Part shown: piece by piece, positions 26,123 to 34,757 of the stretch
How positions within the stretch are numbered: the first letter of the stretch is position 1
Layout: each line of letters opens with the position of its first letter
NCBI RefSeq assembly: GCF_004348455.1
Contig: NZ_SMKA01000009.1
Location: 19,012 to 83,011, forward strand
Source: Kribbella albertanoniae
GTDB lineage: Bacteria > Actinomycetota > Actinomycetes > Propionibacteriales > Kribbellaceae
Length of the DNA stretch: 64,000 bases
Direction of reading: 5' to 3'
The notes under the pieces: generated by a model
Told to the model about the DNA's origin: nothing
What the model saw: only the letters and a program-made list of their open reading frames with translations
The model's database searches: none
Made by a program: the position numbers and the translations under genes

Positions 26123-27022
26123 GTGAGCGAGAACGTGAACCCGCAGACCGGTACCGCGAAGGTCAAGCGCGGCATGGCGGAGATGCTCAAGGGCGGCGTG
26201 ATCATGGACGTCGTCACCGCCGAGCAGGCCAAGATCGCCGAGGACGCCGGTGCGGTCGCCGTGATGGCGCTGGAGCGGGTTCCGGCCGACATCCGTGCGC
26301 AGGGTGGCGTCTCCCGGATGAGCGACCCGGACATGATCGAGAGCATCGTCAGCACCGTGTCGATCCCGGTGATGGCCAAGGCCCGGATCGGTCACTTCGT
26401 CGAGGCGCAGGTCCTGCAGAGCCTCGGGGTCGACTACATCGACGAGTCCGAGGTGCTCACCCCGGCCGACTACGCCAACCACATCGACAAGTGGAACTTC
26501 ACCGTCCCCTTCGTCTGTGGCGCCACCAACCTGGGCGAGGCGCTGCGCCGGATCACCGAGGGCGCGGCGATGATCCGCTCCAAGGGCGAGGCCGGCACCG
26601 GTGACGTCTCCAACGCCACCACGCACATGCGCCAGATCCGCCAGGAGCTGCGCAAGCTGCAGAACCTCCCCGAGGACGAGCTGTACGTCGCAGCCAAGGA
26701 ACTGCAGGCGCCGTACGAACTGGTCAAGGAGGTCGCTGCCCTCGGCAAGCTTCCCGTCGTACTGTTCACCGCCGGCGGCATCGCGACCCCGGCCGACGCG
26801 GCCATGATGATGCAGCTCGGCGCCGAGGGTGTCTTCGTCGGCTCCGGCATCTTCAAGTCCGGTAACCCGGCCCAGCGCGCCGAGGCCATCGTGAAGGCCA
26901 CCACCTTCTACGACGACCCCGACGTGATCGCCAAGGTCTCCCGCGGCCTCGGCGAGGCCATGGTCGGCATCAACGTCGACGAGATCCCGCAGCCGCACCG
27001 CCTCGCCGAGCGCGGCTGGTAG
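26123..27022 (+). CDS. pdxS: Pyridoxal 5'-phosphate synthase, lyase/synthase subunit PdxS
   Basis: This 299-residue (beta/alpha)8-barrel joins ribose 5-phosphate, glyceraldehyde 3-phosphate and ammonia to make PLP in the deoxyxylulose-independent pathway. Typical motifs are [53 protein letters not shown] (with the first catalytic Lys), ESEVLTPAD and [14 protein letters not shown] [12 protein letters not shown] (phosphate loop). Length is normal. GTG at 26123 is chosen because AGGAGG precedes it by 5 bases; the ATG at 26118 would hit a stop at once. The glutaminase partner pdxT is not adjacent but lies near 45.7 kb. Confidence 0.96.
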   Translation: MSENVNPQTGTAKVKRGMAEMLKGGVIMDVVTAEQAKIAEDAGAVAVMALERVPADIRAQGGVSRMSDPDMIESIVSTVSIPVMAKARIGHFVEAQVLQSLGVDYIDESEVLTPADYANHIDKWNFTVPFVCGATNLGEALRRITEGAAMIRSKGEAGTGDVSNATTHMRQIRQELRKLQNLPEDELYVAAKELQAPYELVKEVAALGKLPVVLFTAGGIATPADAAMMMQLGAEGVFVGSGIFKSGNPAQRAEAIVKATTFYDDPDVIAKVSRGLGEAMVGINVDEIPQPHRLAERGW

Positions 27023-27023
27023 G

Positions 27024-27039
27024 CAACCGGAACCGGTTG
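27024..27039. terminator. Short palindrome between convergent stops (possible terminator)
   Basis: CAACCGG-AA-CCGGTTG fills the 18-bp gap between the pdxS stop and the stop of the convergent gene at 27041. Seven-base arms are perfect, but the loop is very short and there is no T-run, so terminator function is uncertain. Confidence 0.25.
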
Positions 27040-27040
27040 A

Positions 27041-27907
27041 TCATCGGGCAGGCTCCATCTTGTAGTGCAGGCGCATCATCCAGGTGCGCCGGATCCGCAG
27101 TTCGTGGTCGGTGCGGAGCACCCCGTAGGGGTCGCAGTACAGGCGGAAGGTCTCGTGGAGCGGGACGCGCGCGGCGAAGTCCCGTCCGTTGTCGTGTACG
27201 ACGACGTACGCGCCGTTCTGCCCGAATCGTCCTGGGGGTGACTCCAGGACGAGCCCGCCCCCTTCGCTGATGACCGGGCGCAGGAAGACCTGGACGTTCC
27301 CGGACTCGAGTGGGAACGCGACATGGACGCTCGGCTGCGCCGCGCCGGGGAGACGCCGCGCCGAGTAGCAGCCGCTGAACACGTAGCGGCCGGACAGCCG
27401 GAGCGTCCGCAGCCACGCGGCGCCCACCTGCTCGCCGTCCCGGTCGCGGATCACGCGGACCCGGCTGTCCATCCCGTACGCGACGTCAAGCGGGCGCATC
27501 GGGAGAGACAGCTGCTCCACCCGGCGGCCGAACAAGCGCGCGATCAGCTCACCTGCCGGCCAGAACAGCGGTGACCATCCGGACCACACCTCCATGTGCC
27601 AGGCGGCGGTGTGTTCATAGAAGTCGCAGATCCGTGGGTCCAGTCGGGACGCGTCGAACCCGGGGCCGTCGAGGATGGTCATCGCAGGGAGCAGACCGGG
27701 TGCCCGGCCCGCTGAAGAACCTGTGGCCGCGGCATCCTCGTCGACCGTGCCGCCGTGGTGCCGAGCCTCGACGGACAGCCAGCCGTCCCCGACCGCGGAG
27801 GAACGACTCATCGGGGCGCGCAGCCAGGAGTGCTCCACGGCGAGGTCGACAGGCTTGCCGACCAGTCGCCAGAACTTTCGGGCCCCGAGATCCAGCACAT
27901 GGTTCAC
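27041..27907 (-). CDS. Conserved hypothetical actinobacterial protein
   Basis: No function is recognised. The frame gives about 288 residues from a GTG at 27907. The conserved-looking core is GLLPAMTILDGPGFDASRLD, DFYEHTAAWHMEVWSGWSPL, RRVEQLSLPMRPLDVAYGMD, SVHVAFPLESGNVQVFLRP and ARVPLHETFRLYCDPYGVLR. I recall similar 280-300 residue hypothetical proteins from streptomycetes. There is no signal peptide or transmembrane helix. The start is uncertain: there is no ribosome-binding site at 27907, and GTG 27898 is also possible. It is convergent with pdxS. Confidence 0.6.
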   Translation of the reverse strand: MNHVLDLGARKFWRLVGKPVDLAVEHSWLRAPMSRSSAVGDGWLSVEARHHGGTVDEDAAATGSSAGRAPGLLPAMTILDGPGFDASRLDPRICDFYEHTAAWHMEVWSGWSPLFWPAGELIARLFGRRVEQLSLPMRPLDVAYGMDSRVRVIRDRDGEQVGAAWLRTLRLSGRYVFSGCYSARRLPGAAQPSVHVAFPLESGNVQVFLRPVISEGGGLVLESPPGRFGQNGAYVVVHDNGRDFAARVPLHETFRLYCDPYGVLRTDHELRIRRTWMMRLHYKMEPAR

Positions 27908-28009
27908 GACAACGCATTCTTGCAGGGGGCCGGTCGAGGTTCGTGCTGATGATGATCGGGAGCTTCCGGTCAGCGCACCCATCCTGCGCCTGTTGCTGGG
28001 CGCGTCCGG

Positions 28010-28122
28010 GTCTACAACGGCACCGGCCACAGCGGCTCCTCGTTCTGCCTGACCCGGAGGGTGCAGGCCGGCCCGAGCTGGACAACTACGGCAGCTCTCA
28101 CAAGTGGGTCGGCTCCTGCTGA
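28010..28122 (+). pseudogene. Possible remnant of a secreted I36-type small protein, frameshifted
   Basis: Between 27908 and 28211 no intact gene is seen. One frame reads VYNGTGHSGSSFCL (from 28010), and a second frame reads ELDNYGSSHKWVGSC followed by a stop at 28120-28122. Together they resemble the end of small secreted peptidase-inhibitor I36-like proteins with a frameshift between the halves. No start or signal peptide remains. The call is tentative. Confidence 0.25.
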
Positions 28123-28136
28123 TCTCTCGCATCTGA

Positions 28137-28172
28137 ACGCCGGTGGGCCATCCGCCAGTGGTCCACCGGCGT
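28137..28172. promoter_or_regulatory. Inverted repeat upstream of the LuxR-type regulator
   Basis: ACGCCGGTGG (28137-28146) and CCACCGGCGT (28163-28172) are perfect 10-base inverted arms around a 16-base loop, ending 39 bases before the ATG at 28212. It could be an operator or a leader hairpin. Nothing identifies a ligand. Confidence 0.35.
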
Positions 28173-28211
28173 CGGCGTTCTGGGGCTTGGGGAGCGGGTT
28201 ATCGTGACCGC

Positions 28212-30929
28212 ATGTCGCTGGTGGGGAGAGACGACGAGCTGAAGCGGATCGAAGGCCTGCTGGCGGATGCGCGTGCTGAGCGCAGCGGTGCGCTGGTGGT
28301 GCGGGGGGAGGCGGGCGTCGGCAAGTCGGTGCTGCTCGACCGCGTGGTGTCGGTGGCGAGATCCGAAGGCTTTCGGGTAGTGAGCGCGATCGGGGTCGAG
28401 TCCGACTCCCAGCTGGCCTACGGAGGCCTGCATCAGCTGCTGTTTCCGCATCTGGACCGGTTGGATGCTCTACCGGAACCTCAGGCCGCGGCCTTGCGCG
28501 GTGCCTTCGGACTGGCTGAGACCGGTACGGCGAATCGGTTCCTGACCTCCGCCGGCACGCTGGCGCTGTTCGCTGACCTGGCCGAGGACGCCCCGCTGCT
28601 CTGCGTCGTCGACGACCTGCAGTGGTTCGACCAGGGTTCCGCGGAGGCGCTGCTGTTCGTGGCTCGTCGCTTCGAGGCCGACCGGATCGCGATGCTGTTC
28701 GCGGTGCGCGAGACGTCGATGCCGTTCGAGACTCCGGGGATCGAGGTGATGCAGCTGTCTGGCCTCGCGGCGGGCGACGCCGCCAAGCTGCTCGACTGCC
28801 ATGCACCGGAGTTGGCCGACCCGTTGCGGGCCCGCGTGCTCGAGGAGTCCGCCGGTAATCCGCTGGCGATCATCGAGCTCGGATCGAACCGGCGTGATGA
28901 CCCAGACTTTTTCGACCCGGTTGGCACGTTGCCGGTATCCGTCCGCGTCCAGGAGTTGTTCCGTCGGCAGATCGCGGAACTTCCCGATCCGACCCGACGG
29001 GCGCTCCTGGTCGCCGCAGCGGACTCGACGGCGCCACTCGAGACGGTCCTGCGGGTGGTCGAGACTCTCGGAGGTGCTGCCGCCGACCTGGCGCCAGCGG
29101 AACGCGCCACCCTGGTTCGGATCGGGACCCGCGTCGCGTTCCGGCATCCACTGGTGCGCGCGGCCGCCTATCGGGGCGAGCCGCTGCATCGACGGGTCGA
29201 GGTGCATCGCGCGTACGCCGACGCCCTGACGGCCGACGCGGTTGCCGATCGCCGGGCCTGGCATCTCGCCGCTGCCGCAACTGCTCCCGACGAGGCGGTG
29301 GCGGTCGAGCTCGAAGGCGCTGCCGAACGGGCCCAGCACCGTGGCGGCGCGATGGCGATGTCTGTCGCCTACGAGCGCGCCGGTCGACTCAGCGTGGACC
29401 CGCAGCCGAGAGCCCGGCGGATTGCCCGGGCGGCCCAGGCCGCGTTCGACGCGGGCAAGCCTGACCGAGCCGCCCGACTGGCGGCCGAAGCGCTCTCGCT
29501 GACCACCGACCCTGGCATCCGGGCCGAGGCCATCTACGCCCAGGGCGCGGTGGCCTACGAGCGCACCTCGCCACGGATCGATGCGGAACTGACGATCGAA
29601 GCCGGCGCGCTGGTGCGTGACACCGATCCCGAGCAGGCCGCGCTCAACCTCTACGAAGCCGTGCACGCCGCCCGGCACGGGGCAGCCCACGACCTGCTGC
29701 AACGCGCCACGGACCTGTTGCGCGAGTTCACGCCGCCGCGGCATTGGGAGATCGTGGTCGCCACGTTTCTTGGCTGGCAGGAGCTGTTCTCCGGGCGCCC
29801 CGAGCCGGGTGTCGGCCCGACGCGCGAGCTCCTGGCCGCCGTACAAGGTAGTGATCTCGAGCTGACGCACCGGATGACCGCAGCTGTCGGCGGGCTCCTG
29901 ATCGCCGCCGACGACGATGTGGTCGCCGAAACCGAGGCCATGCTCGCCCAGGTGCGGGCGACCGGGGCGCTGGGCTGGGTCCCGTACCTCCTCAACGTGC
30001 TGGCGGTGGCGCGGCTGCTTCGCGGCGAGTTCGCGGACGCGCGGGCGGATGTCGCGGAAGGCGCAGCGATCAGTGCGGAGTTCGGCAACTCGACCGAGAG
30101 ACTGGCGCACCGCTCGGTGGAGGTGTGGCTGCACGCCGTAGCGGGGGAGGAGACCCGCAGCCGAGAGCTGGCTGCCGAGGTGCTTCCGGACGCCCAGAGC
30201 CGGCACCGGGTGAATGCGGAGATCGGGGCGTGGGGCTTGGCGATGCTCGACCTGTCCGCCAGACGATTCGAGACTGCGCTCGGCGGACTCGAAGAGGTCT
30301 GTCGCGGCCCTGCCCGCCGCGACGTGCTGATGCGGGCGGTGCCCGATCTGGTGGAGGCGGCAGTACGCAGCGGCGCACCGGACCGGGCACTGGACGCGTG
30401 GGCGGAGTTCGCGCACTGGGCCGAGCAGGTCGACCAGCCGGTCATCACCGGGCTCGCCCTGCGTTGCCGCGCGCTCTTGGCCGCTGACGGTGAGGCCGAA
30501 CCGCTCTACGTCGAAGGCATCCGGCTCCACGAGCGGTACGGCGGCCCGTACGACCACGCTCGCACCCGACTGGTCTACGGCGAATGGCTGCGTCGCCAAC
30601 GCAGGCGCACCGAGGCACGGGCCCACCTCGAGGCAGCGGCCGCCGGATTCGAACGCATTGGTGCGTCCCTGTGGGCCGAACGCGCCCACGGTGAGCTCGC
30701 CGCCTTCGGCGGAGCCAGGACCGAGAAGCGCGACATCGGACCCCTCACCCTGCTCACTCCGCAGGAGCTGCAGGTAGTGCAGCTGGCCGCAGCTGGGCAG
30801 ACCAACAAGCAGATCGCTGCGCAGCTCTATCTCAGTCCGCGCACCGTCGGCCACCACCTCTACAAGGCCTATCCGAAGCTCGGTGTCACCGCCCGCAACG
30901 AGTTGGCCGGCCTCGTCGCCGGGGCGTGA
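28212..30929 (+). CDS. LuxR-family regulator with N-terminal AAA/NTPase domain (LAL-type)
   Basis: This 905-residue cytoplasmic protein starts MSLVGRDDELKRIE and has Walker A GEAGVGKS (near residue 35) and a Walker B-like LLCVVDDLQWFDQGSAEALL. A long helical TPR-like middle rich in Ala and Arg follows. The C-terminal LuxR HTH (last ~60 residues) reads LTPQELQVVQLAAAGQTNKQ and IAAQLYLSPRTVGHHLYKAY. It is the usual length for large ATP-binding LuxR regulators, which switch genes in response to an unknown effector. ATG 28212 is preferred to a start at 28143 because homology begins there. A MITE is inserted directly after its stop. The regulatory target is not evident. Confidence 0.88.
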   Translation: MSLVGRDDELKRIEGLLADARAERSGALVVRGEAGVGKSVLLDRVVSVARSEGFRVVSAIGVESDSQLAYGGLHQLLFPHLDRLDALPEPQAAALRGAFGLAETGTANRFLTSAGTLALFADLAEDAPLLCVVDDLQWFDQGSAEALLFVARRFEADRIAMLFAVRETSMPFETPGIEVMQLSGLAAGDAAKLLDCHAPELADPLRARVLEESAGNPLAIIELGSNRRDDPDFFDPVGTLPVSVRVQELFRRQIAELPDPTRRALLVAAADSTAPLETVLRVVETLGGAAADLAPAERATLVRIGTRVAFRHPLVRAAAYRGEPLHRRVEVHRAYADALTADAVADRRAWHLAAAATAPDEAVAVELEGAAERAQHRGGAMAMSVAYERAGRLSVDPQPRARRIARAAQAAFDAGKPDRAARLAAEALSLTTDPGIRAEAIYAQGAVAYERTSPRIDAELTIEAGALVRDTDPEQAALNLYEAVHAARHGAAHDLLQRATDLLREFTPPRHWEIVVATFLGWQELFSGRPEPGVGPTRELLAAVQGSDLELTHRMTAAVGGLLIAADDDVVAETEAMLAQVRATGALGWVPYLLNVLAVARLLRGEFADARADVAEGAAISAEFGNSTERLAHRSVEVWLHAVAGEETRSRELAAEVLPDAQSRHRVNAEIGAWGLAMLDLSARRFETALGGLEEVCRGPARRDVLMRAVPDLVEAAVRSGAPDRALDAWAEFAHWAEQVDQPVITGLALRCRALLAADGEAEPLYVEGIRLHERYGGPYDHARTRLVYGEWLRRQRRRTEARAHLEAAAAGFERIGASLWAERAHGELAAFGGARTEKRDIGPLTLLTPQELQVVQLAAAGQTNKQIAAQLYLSPRTVGHHLYKAYPKLGVTARNELAGLVAGA

Positions 30930-30935
30930 CTGGGG

Positions 30936-31104
30936 CTAGGGCGTGTCTCTTAAGCCCACGCCTACTGCGCTGCACTCGGCACGGCACCTCGCCGCACTGG
31001 AGGAAAGGCCACGATGGAAAGCATCGAGGCCTCCCCTCCAGCACACCGAGCTACCGCACCGAGCACATGCTCGCTACGGCGCGGACTTAAGAGACACGCC
31101 CTAG
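30936..31104. mobile_element. MITE with perfect terminal inverted repeats (IS5-like ends)
   Basis: CTAGGGCGTGTCTCTTAAG at 30936-30954 is exactly inverted at 31086-31104. The outer CTAG on each side is compatible with a 4-bp target duplication, leaving a ~161-bp element with GGCGTGTCTCTTAAG tips. The inverted similarity continues imperfectly inward for about 20 more bases. The ~130-bp interior has no transposase, so this would be a non-autonomous element mobilised in trans, most likely by an IS5-family transposase. It begins 7 bases after the LuxR-type gene stop. Confidence 0.8.
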
Positions 31105-31215
31105 TCCGCCCGAAGCCAGTCACGATGACTGATTCGGCATCAGGTGCCTTCTTCATAGTGTCTGAGACAGCGATCGGGCCGACCGAGACGCACCTCAGCG
31201 ACCAAGGAGCACGTG

Positions 31216-31584
31216 ATGACCCAGTACTTCCTCAGCCTTCCGCATGACTCCGAAACCGAGCCGACGATGGAGAGCATCGACCCCGCGGAGCTGGAGGAGC
31301 TCATGGCGGAGGTAGGGGCCTTCAACACGGCACTCCAGGACTCCGGCGCCTTCCGGTTCGCCGGCGGTCTGCAGCCGCCGTCGACCGCGACCACAGTGGA
31401 CGCCACCGGCGACGGTCCGGAGTTCACCCCCGGTCCGTTCGCGACGGCCAGTGAGTACCTCGGCGGCTTCTGGATCATCGAGGCCGAGAACGACGACGAC
31501 GCGATCGGATGGGCCAAGCGGGCCTCCGGCGTCCTGCGGAGCCGCGTCGAGGTGCGCGCCCTGCAAGAGGCACCCGCTGCGTGA
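31216..31584 (+). CDS. YCII-related (DGPF-type) protein
   Basis: A 122-residue YCII-family protein starting MTQYFLSLPHDSETEPTMES, with the family ending GGFWIIEAENDDDAIGWAKR followed by a short strand (VEVRALQEAP). The fold is a dimeric alpha+beta barrel-like ferredoxin fold. Biochemical function is unknown for most members, and many sit beside ECF sigma genes, which is not the case here. ATG 31216 follows AAGGAG by 6 bases; an adjacent GTG at 31213 is less well spaced. The upstream region carries the MITE, so its original promoter context may have been altered. Confidence 0.82.
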   Translation: MTQYFLSLPHDSETEPTMESIDPAELEELMAEVGAFNTALQDSGAFRFAGGLQPPSTATTVDATGDGPEFTPGPFATASEYLGGFWIIEAENDDDAIGWAKRASGVLRSRVEVRALQEAPAA

Positions 31585-31591
31585 ACGGCTC

Positions 31592-32131
31592 CTAGGTGTG
31601 GAGCACGGCGGCGGCCCCGCGCAGGAGTTCGGCGCGGAGGTCCGCCACCGGTACGTCGGTGAACTGGCTGACCGGGTCCGTGGCTGCTGCGAACGCCTGG
31701 GCCGCGCGGACGCGACGGCGCCAGTCCGCGTCGGGCCCGGCCAGCAGTTCGATGGCGCGGTTGACGATGTCCGTCATCCGCGCCATCACCGCGGTCGAGT
31801 CGTCGCTGTAGACCGAGGCGTCCCGCAGCAGCAGGTTCATGGTCTCGCGATGGGCGAGCATGACATCGACGCACCCGCCCAGGATCCGCTCGGCGATCTC
31901 GGCCTGGCTGTCCCGGCCGGCAGCATCCTCGACTACCGCCTCGAGCTCGTCGATGGGCGGGCCGACCAGGTGGCCGAGGATCTCGCTCTTGCTGCGGAAG
32001 TGGTGGTAGAGCGTGGGTTTGGTGATGCCGACCCGCTCGGCGATGTCGCGCATCGAGGCCGCGCGGTAGGTGTGGGTGGTGAACAGTTCGCGCGCTGTCT
32101 CGACGATGCGGTTCCTGGTGTCGCCCGACAA
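31592..32131 (-). CDS. TetR-family transcriptional regulator
   Basis: The 179-residue protein has the TetR N-terminal helix-turn-helix (RIVETARELFTTHTYRAASM, RDIAERVGITKPTLYHHF, RSKSEILGHLV) and an all-helical ligand domain. A TTG at 32131 with GGGAG 8 bases upstream is the likely start; the nearby ATG at 32138 is out of frame. It lies 40 bases downstream of the serine hydrolase gene on the same strand and is presumably co-transcribed. Two palindromes upstream of that hydrolase are the obvious operator candidates, so autoregulation of the pair is likely. The effector is unknown. Confidence 0.9.
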   Translation of the reverse strand: MSGDTRNRIVETARELFTTHTYRAASMRDIAERVGITKPTLYHHFRSKSEILGHLVGPPIDELEAVVEDAAGRDSQAEIAERILGGCVDVMLAHRETMNLLLRDASVYSDDSTAVMARMTDIVNRAIELLAGPDADWRRRVRAAQAFAAATDPVSQFTDVPVADLRAELLRGAAAVLHT

Positions 32132-32171
32132 CGGTCATCTCCCACAGGTGGTGTTTTCGGTGGGTCGAAGC

Positions 32172-33359
32172 CTAGACCCTCCCGTCGTACAGCGCGGCGA
32201 TCAGGCTGCGGACCCGGAAGTCGCCGCCTTCCAGCAGTTCCGAGCCACGGTTGGGCACGTAGGCGAAGGCCAGGCCTCGGTCCGGGTCGGCGAAGGCGAA
32301 CGATCCGCTGGCGCCACTGTGCCCGAACAGGCCCTCGATCTGTTCCGGCGCCGGCCACATCGGGCCGCCGGGCAGTGCGAAGCCGAGACCCCATGAGGTG
32401 TGCACCTGCAGGATCTCGTCGAGGCCGTCGCCGTATGGGTGCCGCACCTGCTCCATCAGGCTCGGAGCGAGCAGTCGTACGCCGTCCACCTCGCCGATCA
32501 GGGCCGCGTAGTACCGGGCGAGCGATGTGGCCGAGGCGACGCCGTCCATGGACGGGCTCTCCACCTGGTAGGTGCGCGGGTCGTTGGTGGCGTCCCAGCT
32601 GATCGCGACACTGCCGTACATCGACCGGTACGTCAGCGTGGTCGGGTCATTGAGCGCGCGGACCATGTTCGCGAGCTCGGGCACCTTCATCCCCAGCATG
32701 AGCTGTTCGGCGTCGGGGACGACCATGGTGGCCAGCCGAGGCAGCTCCGCGTCGGGCACGCGAATGAAGCAGTCGAGTCCGAGCGGTACGGCGATCTCGC
32801 GCGCGAAGTACTCGCCCAGGCTCACGCCGGAGACCCGGCGGACGATCTCGCCGACCAGATGGCCGAACGTGACGCCGTGGTACCCGTGGGCCGTGCCGGG
32901 CGGCCACTCGGGGGTAGCCGCGGCCAGAGTCTCGGTGATTGGCGTCCAATCACGCAGGTCTTCCCAGGTGACCGGTCGGGTGTGCATCGAGGGCAGCCCG
33001 GCGCGATGGCTGAGCAGCACCCGGACGCTGATGTCGCCCTTGCCGTTCTGCGCGAACCCCGGCCAGTAGCGTGCCACCGGCTCGTCCAGATCCACGTCTC
33101 CGCGCTCGACCAGGAGCAGTAACGCCCCGGCCGCGAGGCTCTTGGTGGTCGAGGCCAGTACGGCGATCGTGTCGTGCTGCCACGGGCGGTGGGTGGCCGG
33201 GTCGGCCTCGCCGGCCCACAGGTCCACGACCGGCTGCCCGTTCTGATAGACGGCGAGCCCCGCGCCGACCTCGGCGCCTTGCTCGAAATTGCACTGGAAA
33301 GCATCCCGCACCGGCTCGAAGCCCTCGGCGACCGTTCCCTGTACCTCAACGGCTTGCAT
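32172..33359 (-). CDS. Serine hydrolase of the beta-lactamase / EstB esterase family
   Basis: This 395-residue class-C-beta-lactamase-like hydrolase has the nucleophile motif SxxK as LASTTKSLAAG, a YHGVTFG sequence in the region of the general-base Tyr, and the third box as FGHSGASGS. No signal peptide is apparent, so it is probably cytoplasmic and acts as an esterase or amidase on small molecules rather than as a peptidoglycan enzyme. ATG 33359 follows AGGAG by 5 bases; a GTG at 33365 is too close to that site. It heads an operon with the tetR-type gene and is preceded by two palindromic operator candidates. Confidence 0.87.
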   Translation of the reverse strand: MQAVEVQGTVAEGFEPVRDAFQCNFEQGAEVGAGLAVYQNGQPVVDLWAGEADPATHRPWQHDTIAVLASTTKSLAAGALLLLVERGDVDLDEPVARYWPGFAQNGKGDISVRVLLSHRAGLPSMHTRPVTWEDLRDWTPITETLAAATPEWPPGTAHGYHGVTFGHLVGEIVRRVSGVSLGEYFAREIAVPLGLDCFIRVPDAELPRLATMVVPDAEQLMLGMKVPELANMVRALNDPTTLTYRSMYGSVAISWDATNDPRTYQVESPSMDGVASATSLARYYAALIGEVDGVRLLAPSLMEQVRHPYGDGLDEILQVHTSWGLGFALPGGPMWPAPEQIEGLFGHSGASGSFAFADPDRGLAFAYVPNRGSELLEGGDFRVRSLIAALYDGRV

Positions 33360-33371
33360 GGCCACTCCTCT

Positions 33372-33423
33372 CTACCGACCGATAGGTAGGTTTCTGTGAG
33401 TGACCCTACCGACCGGTCGGTCG
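33372..33423. promoter_or_regulatory. Two related operator palindromes upstream of the serine hydrolase-tetR pair
   Basis: Site B contains the perfect 14-bp palindrome ACCGACCGGTCGGT (33408-33421). Site A at 33372-33389 is CTACCGACCGATAGGTAG, a degenerate version with matching outer CTACC/GGTAG arms. They lie about 13 and 47 bases upstream of the hydrolase start, and site B overlaps the stop codon of the preceding oxidoreductase gene. Sequence type and context fit TetR-family binding. Confidence 0.6.
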
Positions 33424-34593
33424 GGTTGCAAGGTCGCGGTAGCGAGCCGTGGCCCGCCGGCGGAGGTCCTCGGGCGAGGAGCCGGTGAAGCGTCCGGGAT
33501 CGAGCGGAGTGATCGCGGACGGTTCCCCGAACATCTGTGCCACCAGAGCTTTCGCTGCGCCCGCCGCATGGGTGACCCAGATTGCTTCGGCCGACCAGAG
33601 GCCATTCACCTGACCAAGCGACCCGAGCAGTGGCATCTTGTCCGGGGTGATGGCCAGTACGCCGCCGAGGTGCTCACTCGGACTCCACCGGTGTTCGGCG
33701 GGCAGTAACTTCAGAGCGGCGGCAACCGCGTCGTCGAATTCACCGCCCGGCCACGACAACTCGGCCCGGTCCGCCAACTCGTCCGCGATCAAAGGGGCAT
33801 GGTCGGAAGTGCCCAAGCCGTAGCGTGAGCCGTCGTCGCGCATATAGACGTTGTGTTCGGGCCAGCGGACGAGAGGCGAGGGCCGCCTGGTCGCCGAATG
33901 CGCGGAGCTGTAGACATAAGCATGTACGACGGGGACCAGCGGCAGGTGAATTCCGGCCAGGTCCGCAATTGCAGGCCCCCAGATACCGCAGGCGACAACC
34001 ACGTCGTCCGCCGGCAGCCTTTCGTTTCCGACCTGTACGCCGACAATCCGATCGCCCCGAAGTTCGATCGCGGTTACCGGTTGACCGAACAAGAAGCGGG
34101 CCCCCGCTGCCTCGGCCCGTTCGGCAAGGGCTGCCGTGATGACGGTCGCACGAGCCGCGCCGTCCCAAGGCAAATGCAGCGCGGCCACGATCCCCTGGCG
34201 ATCAACCATTCGCGGTGCCAGCGCCACGGCGTCGGCTGGATCGATCAGTGTCGCTGGAATGCCTACGGTGGCGGCTGCCTGCGCGCGCACCGTCAGCCGC
34301 TCGGACCCGGCACGGCTTGTCGCCAGCTCCAAAGCTCCCACCTGATCGAAGCCCGCCTGGCCTCGCCACTGCAGGTTGCGGTAGATCTCCACGCTCTCGC
34401 GGGCCAACTCGACCAGAGTCGGCTCGTCGTTCAGGATCCCGACGAATCCGGGGGCATGGCCGGTCGACCCCGGCAGGCTGTCCGGCCCGCGCCGGTCGAC
34501 CACGATGACCGAACATCCGGCCCGCCGGCCGAGCTGTTCGGCGACCGCCGTACCGACAATTCCGGCACCGAGTACTACGACCTGCCTTGTCAT
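33406..34593 (-). CDS. FAD-dependent amino acid/amine oxidase (DAO superfamily)
   Basis: The 395-residue flavoprotein begins with a Rossmann dinucleotide motif (VVVLGAGIVGTAVAEQLGRR) and an acidic ribose-binding end of strand 2 (VIVVDRRG). The DAO layout continues (STGHAPGFVG, DDVVVACGIWGPAIADLAGI, ITPDKMPLLG). It resembles the oxidase half of dimethylglycine or sarcosine oxidases and glycine oxidase. It would oxidise a secondary or primary amine to imine with peroxide release. ATG 34593 follows GGAGGG by 7 bases. It is divergent from the biosynthetic operon at 34758 and might supply or degrade an amino acid for it; that link is inference. Confidence 0.82.
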   Translation of the reverse strand: MTRQVVVLGAGIVGTAVAEQLGRRAGCSVIVVDRRGPDSLPGSTGHAPGFVGILNDEPTLVELARESVEIYRNLQWRGQAGFDQVGALELATSRAGSERLTVRAQAAATVGIPATLIDPADAVALAPRMVDRQGIVAALHLPWDGAARATVITAALAERAEAAGARFLFGQPVTAIELRGDRIVGVQVGNERLPADDVVVACGIWGPAIADLAGIHLPLVPVVHAYVYSSAHSATRRPSPLVRWPEHNVYMRDDGSRYGLGTSDHAPLIADELADRAELSWPGGEFDDAVAAALKLLPAEHRWSPSEHLGGVLAITPDKMPLLGSLGQVNGLWSAEAIWVTHAAGAAKALVAQMFGEPSAITPLDPGRFTGSSPEDLRRRATARYRDLATRPTGR

Positions 34594-34663
34594 GACTTTC
34601 CCTCCGTGAAGTTTTGTGAAATTGCAGGTTCCTGCCACGGCCTTTCGGGCTGGATCAAATATC

Positions 34664-34692
34664 TTGACCCCGGTCGGCCCGGACCGTACTGT
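34664..34692 (+). promoter_or_regulatory. Promoter of the seven-gene biosynthetic operon
   Basis: TTGACC (34664-34669) and TACTGT (34687-34692) are spaced by exactly 17 bases, about 65 bases upstream of the first start codon. The spacer holds a short dyad, CGGTC-N6-GACCG, that could bind a regulator. Confidence 0.5.
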
Positions 34693-34757
34693 CCCGGTGA
34701 CGTCCAGGCCGTGGCCGGGCGCAAATGTTCATATCCAGTGGGGGAAAGGTAGTTCAC

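Noticed and set aside
28470..30857. 795-codon open frame antisense to the LuxR-type regulator
   Set aside because: No start signal, no family resemblance and the composition of an antisense GC-rich frame; the plus-strand gene has intact Walker and HTH motifs.
31018..31150. Small open frame inside the MITE
   Set aside because: It has no homology that I recognise and lies within the inverted-repeat element; coding is improbable.
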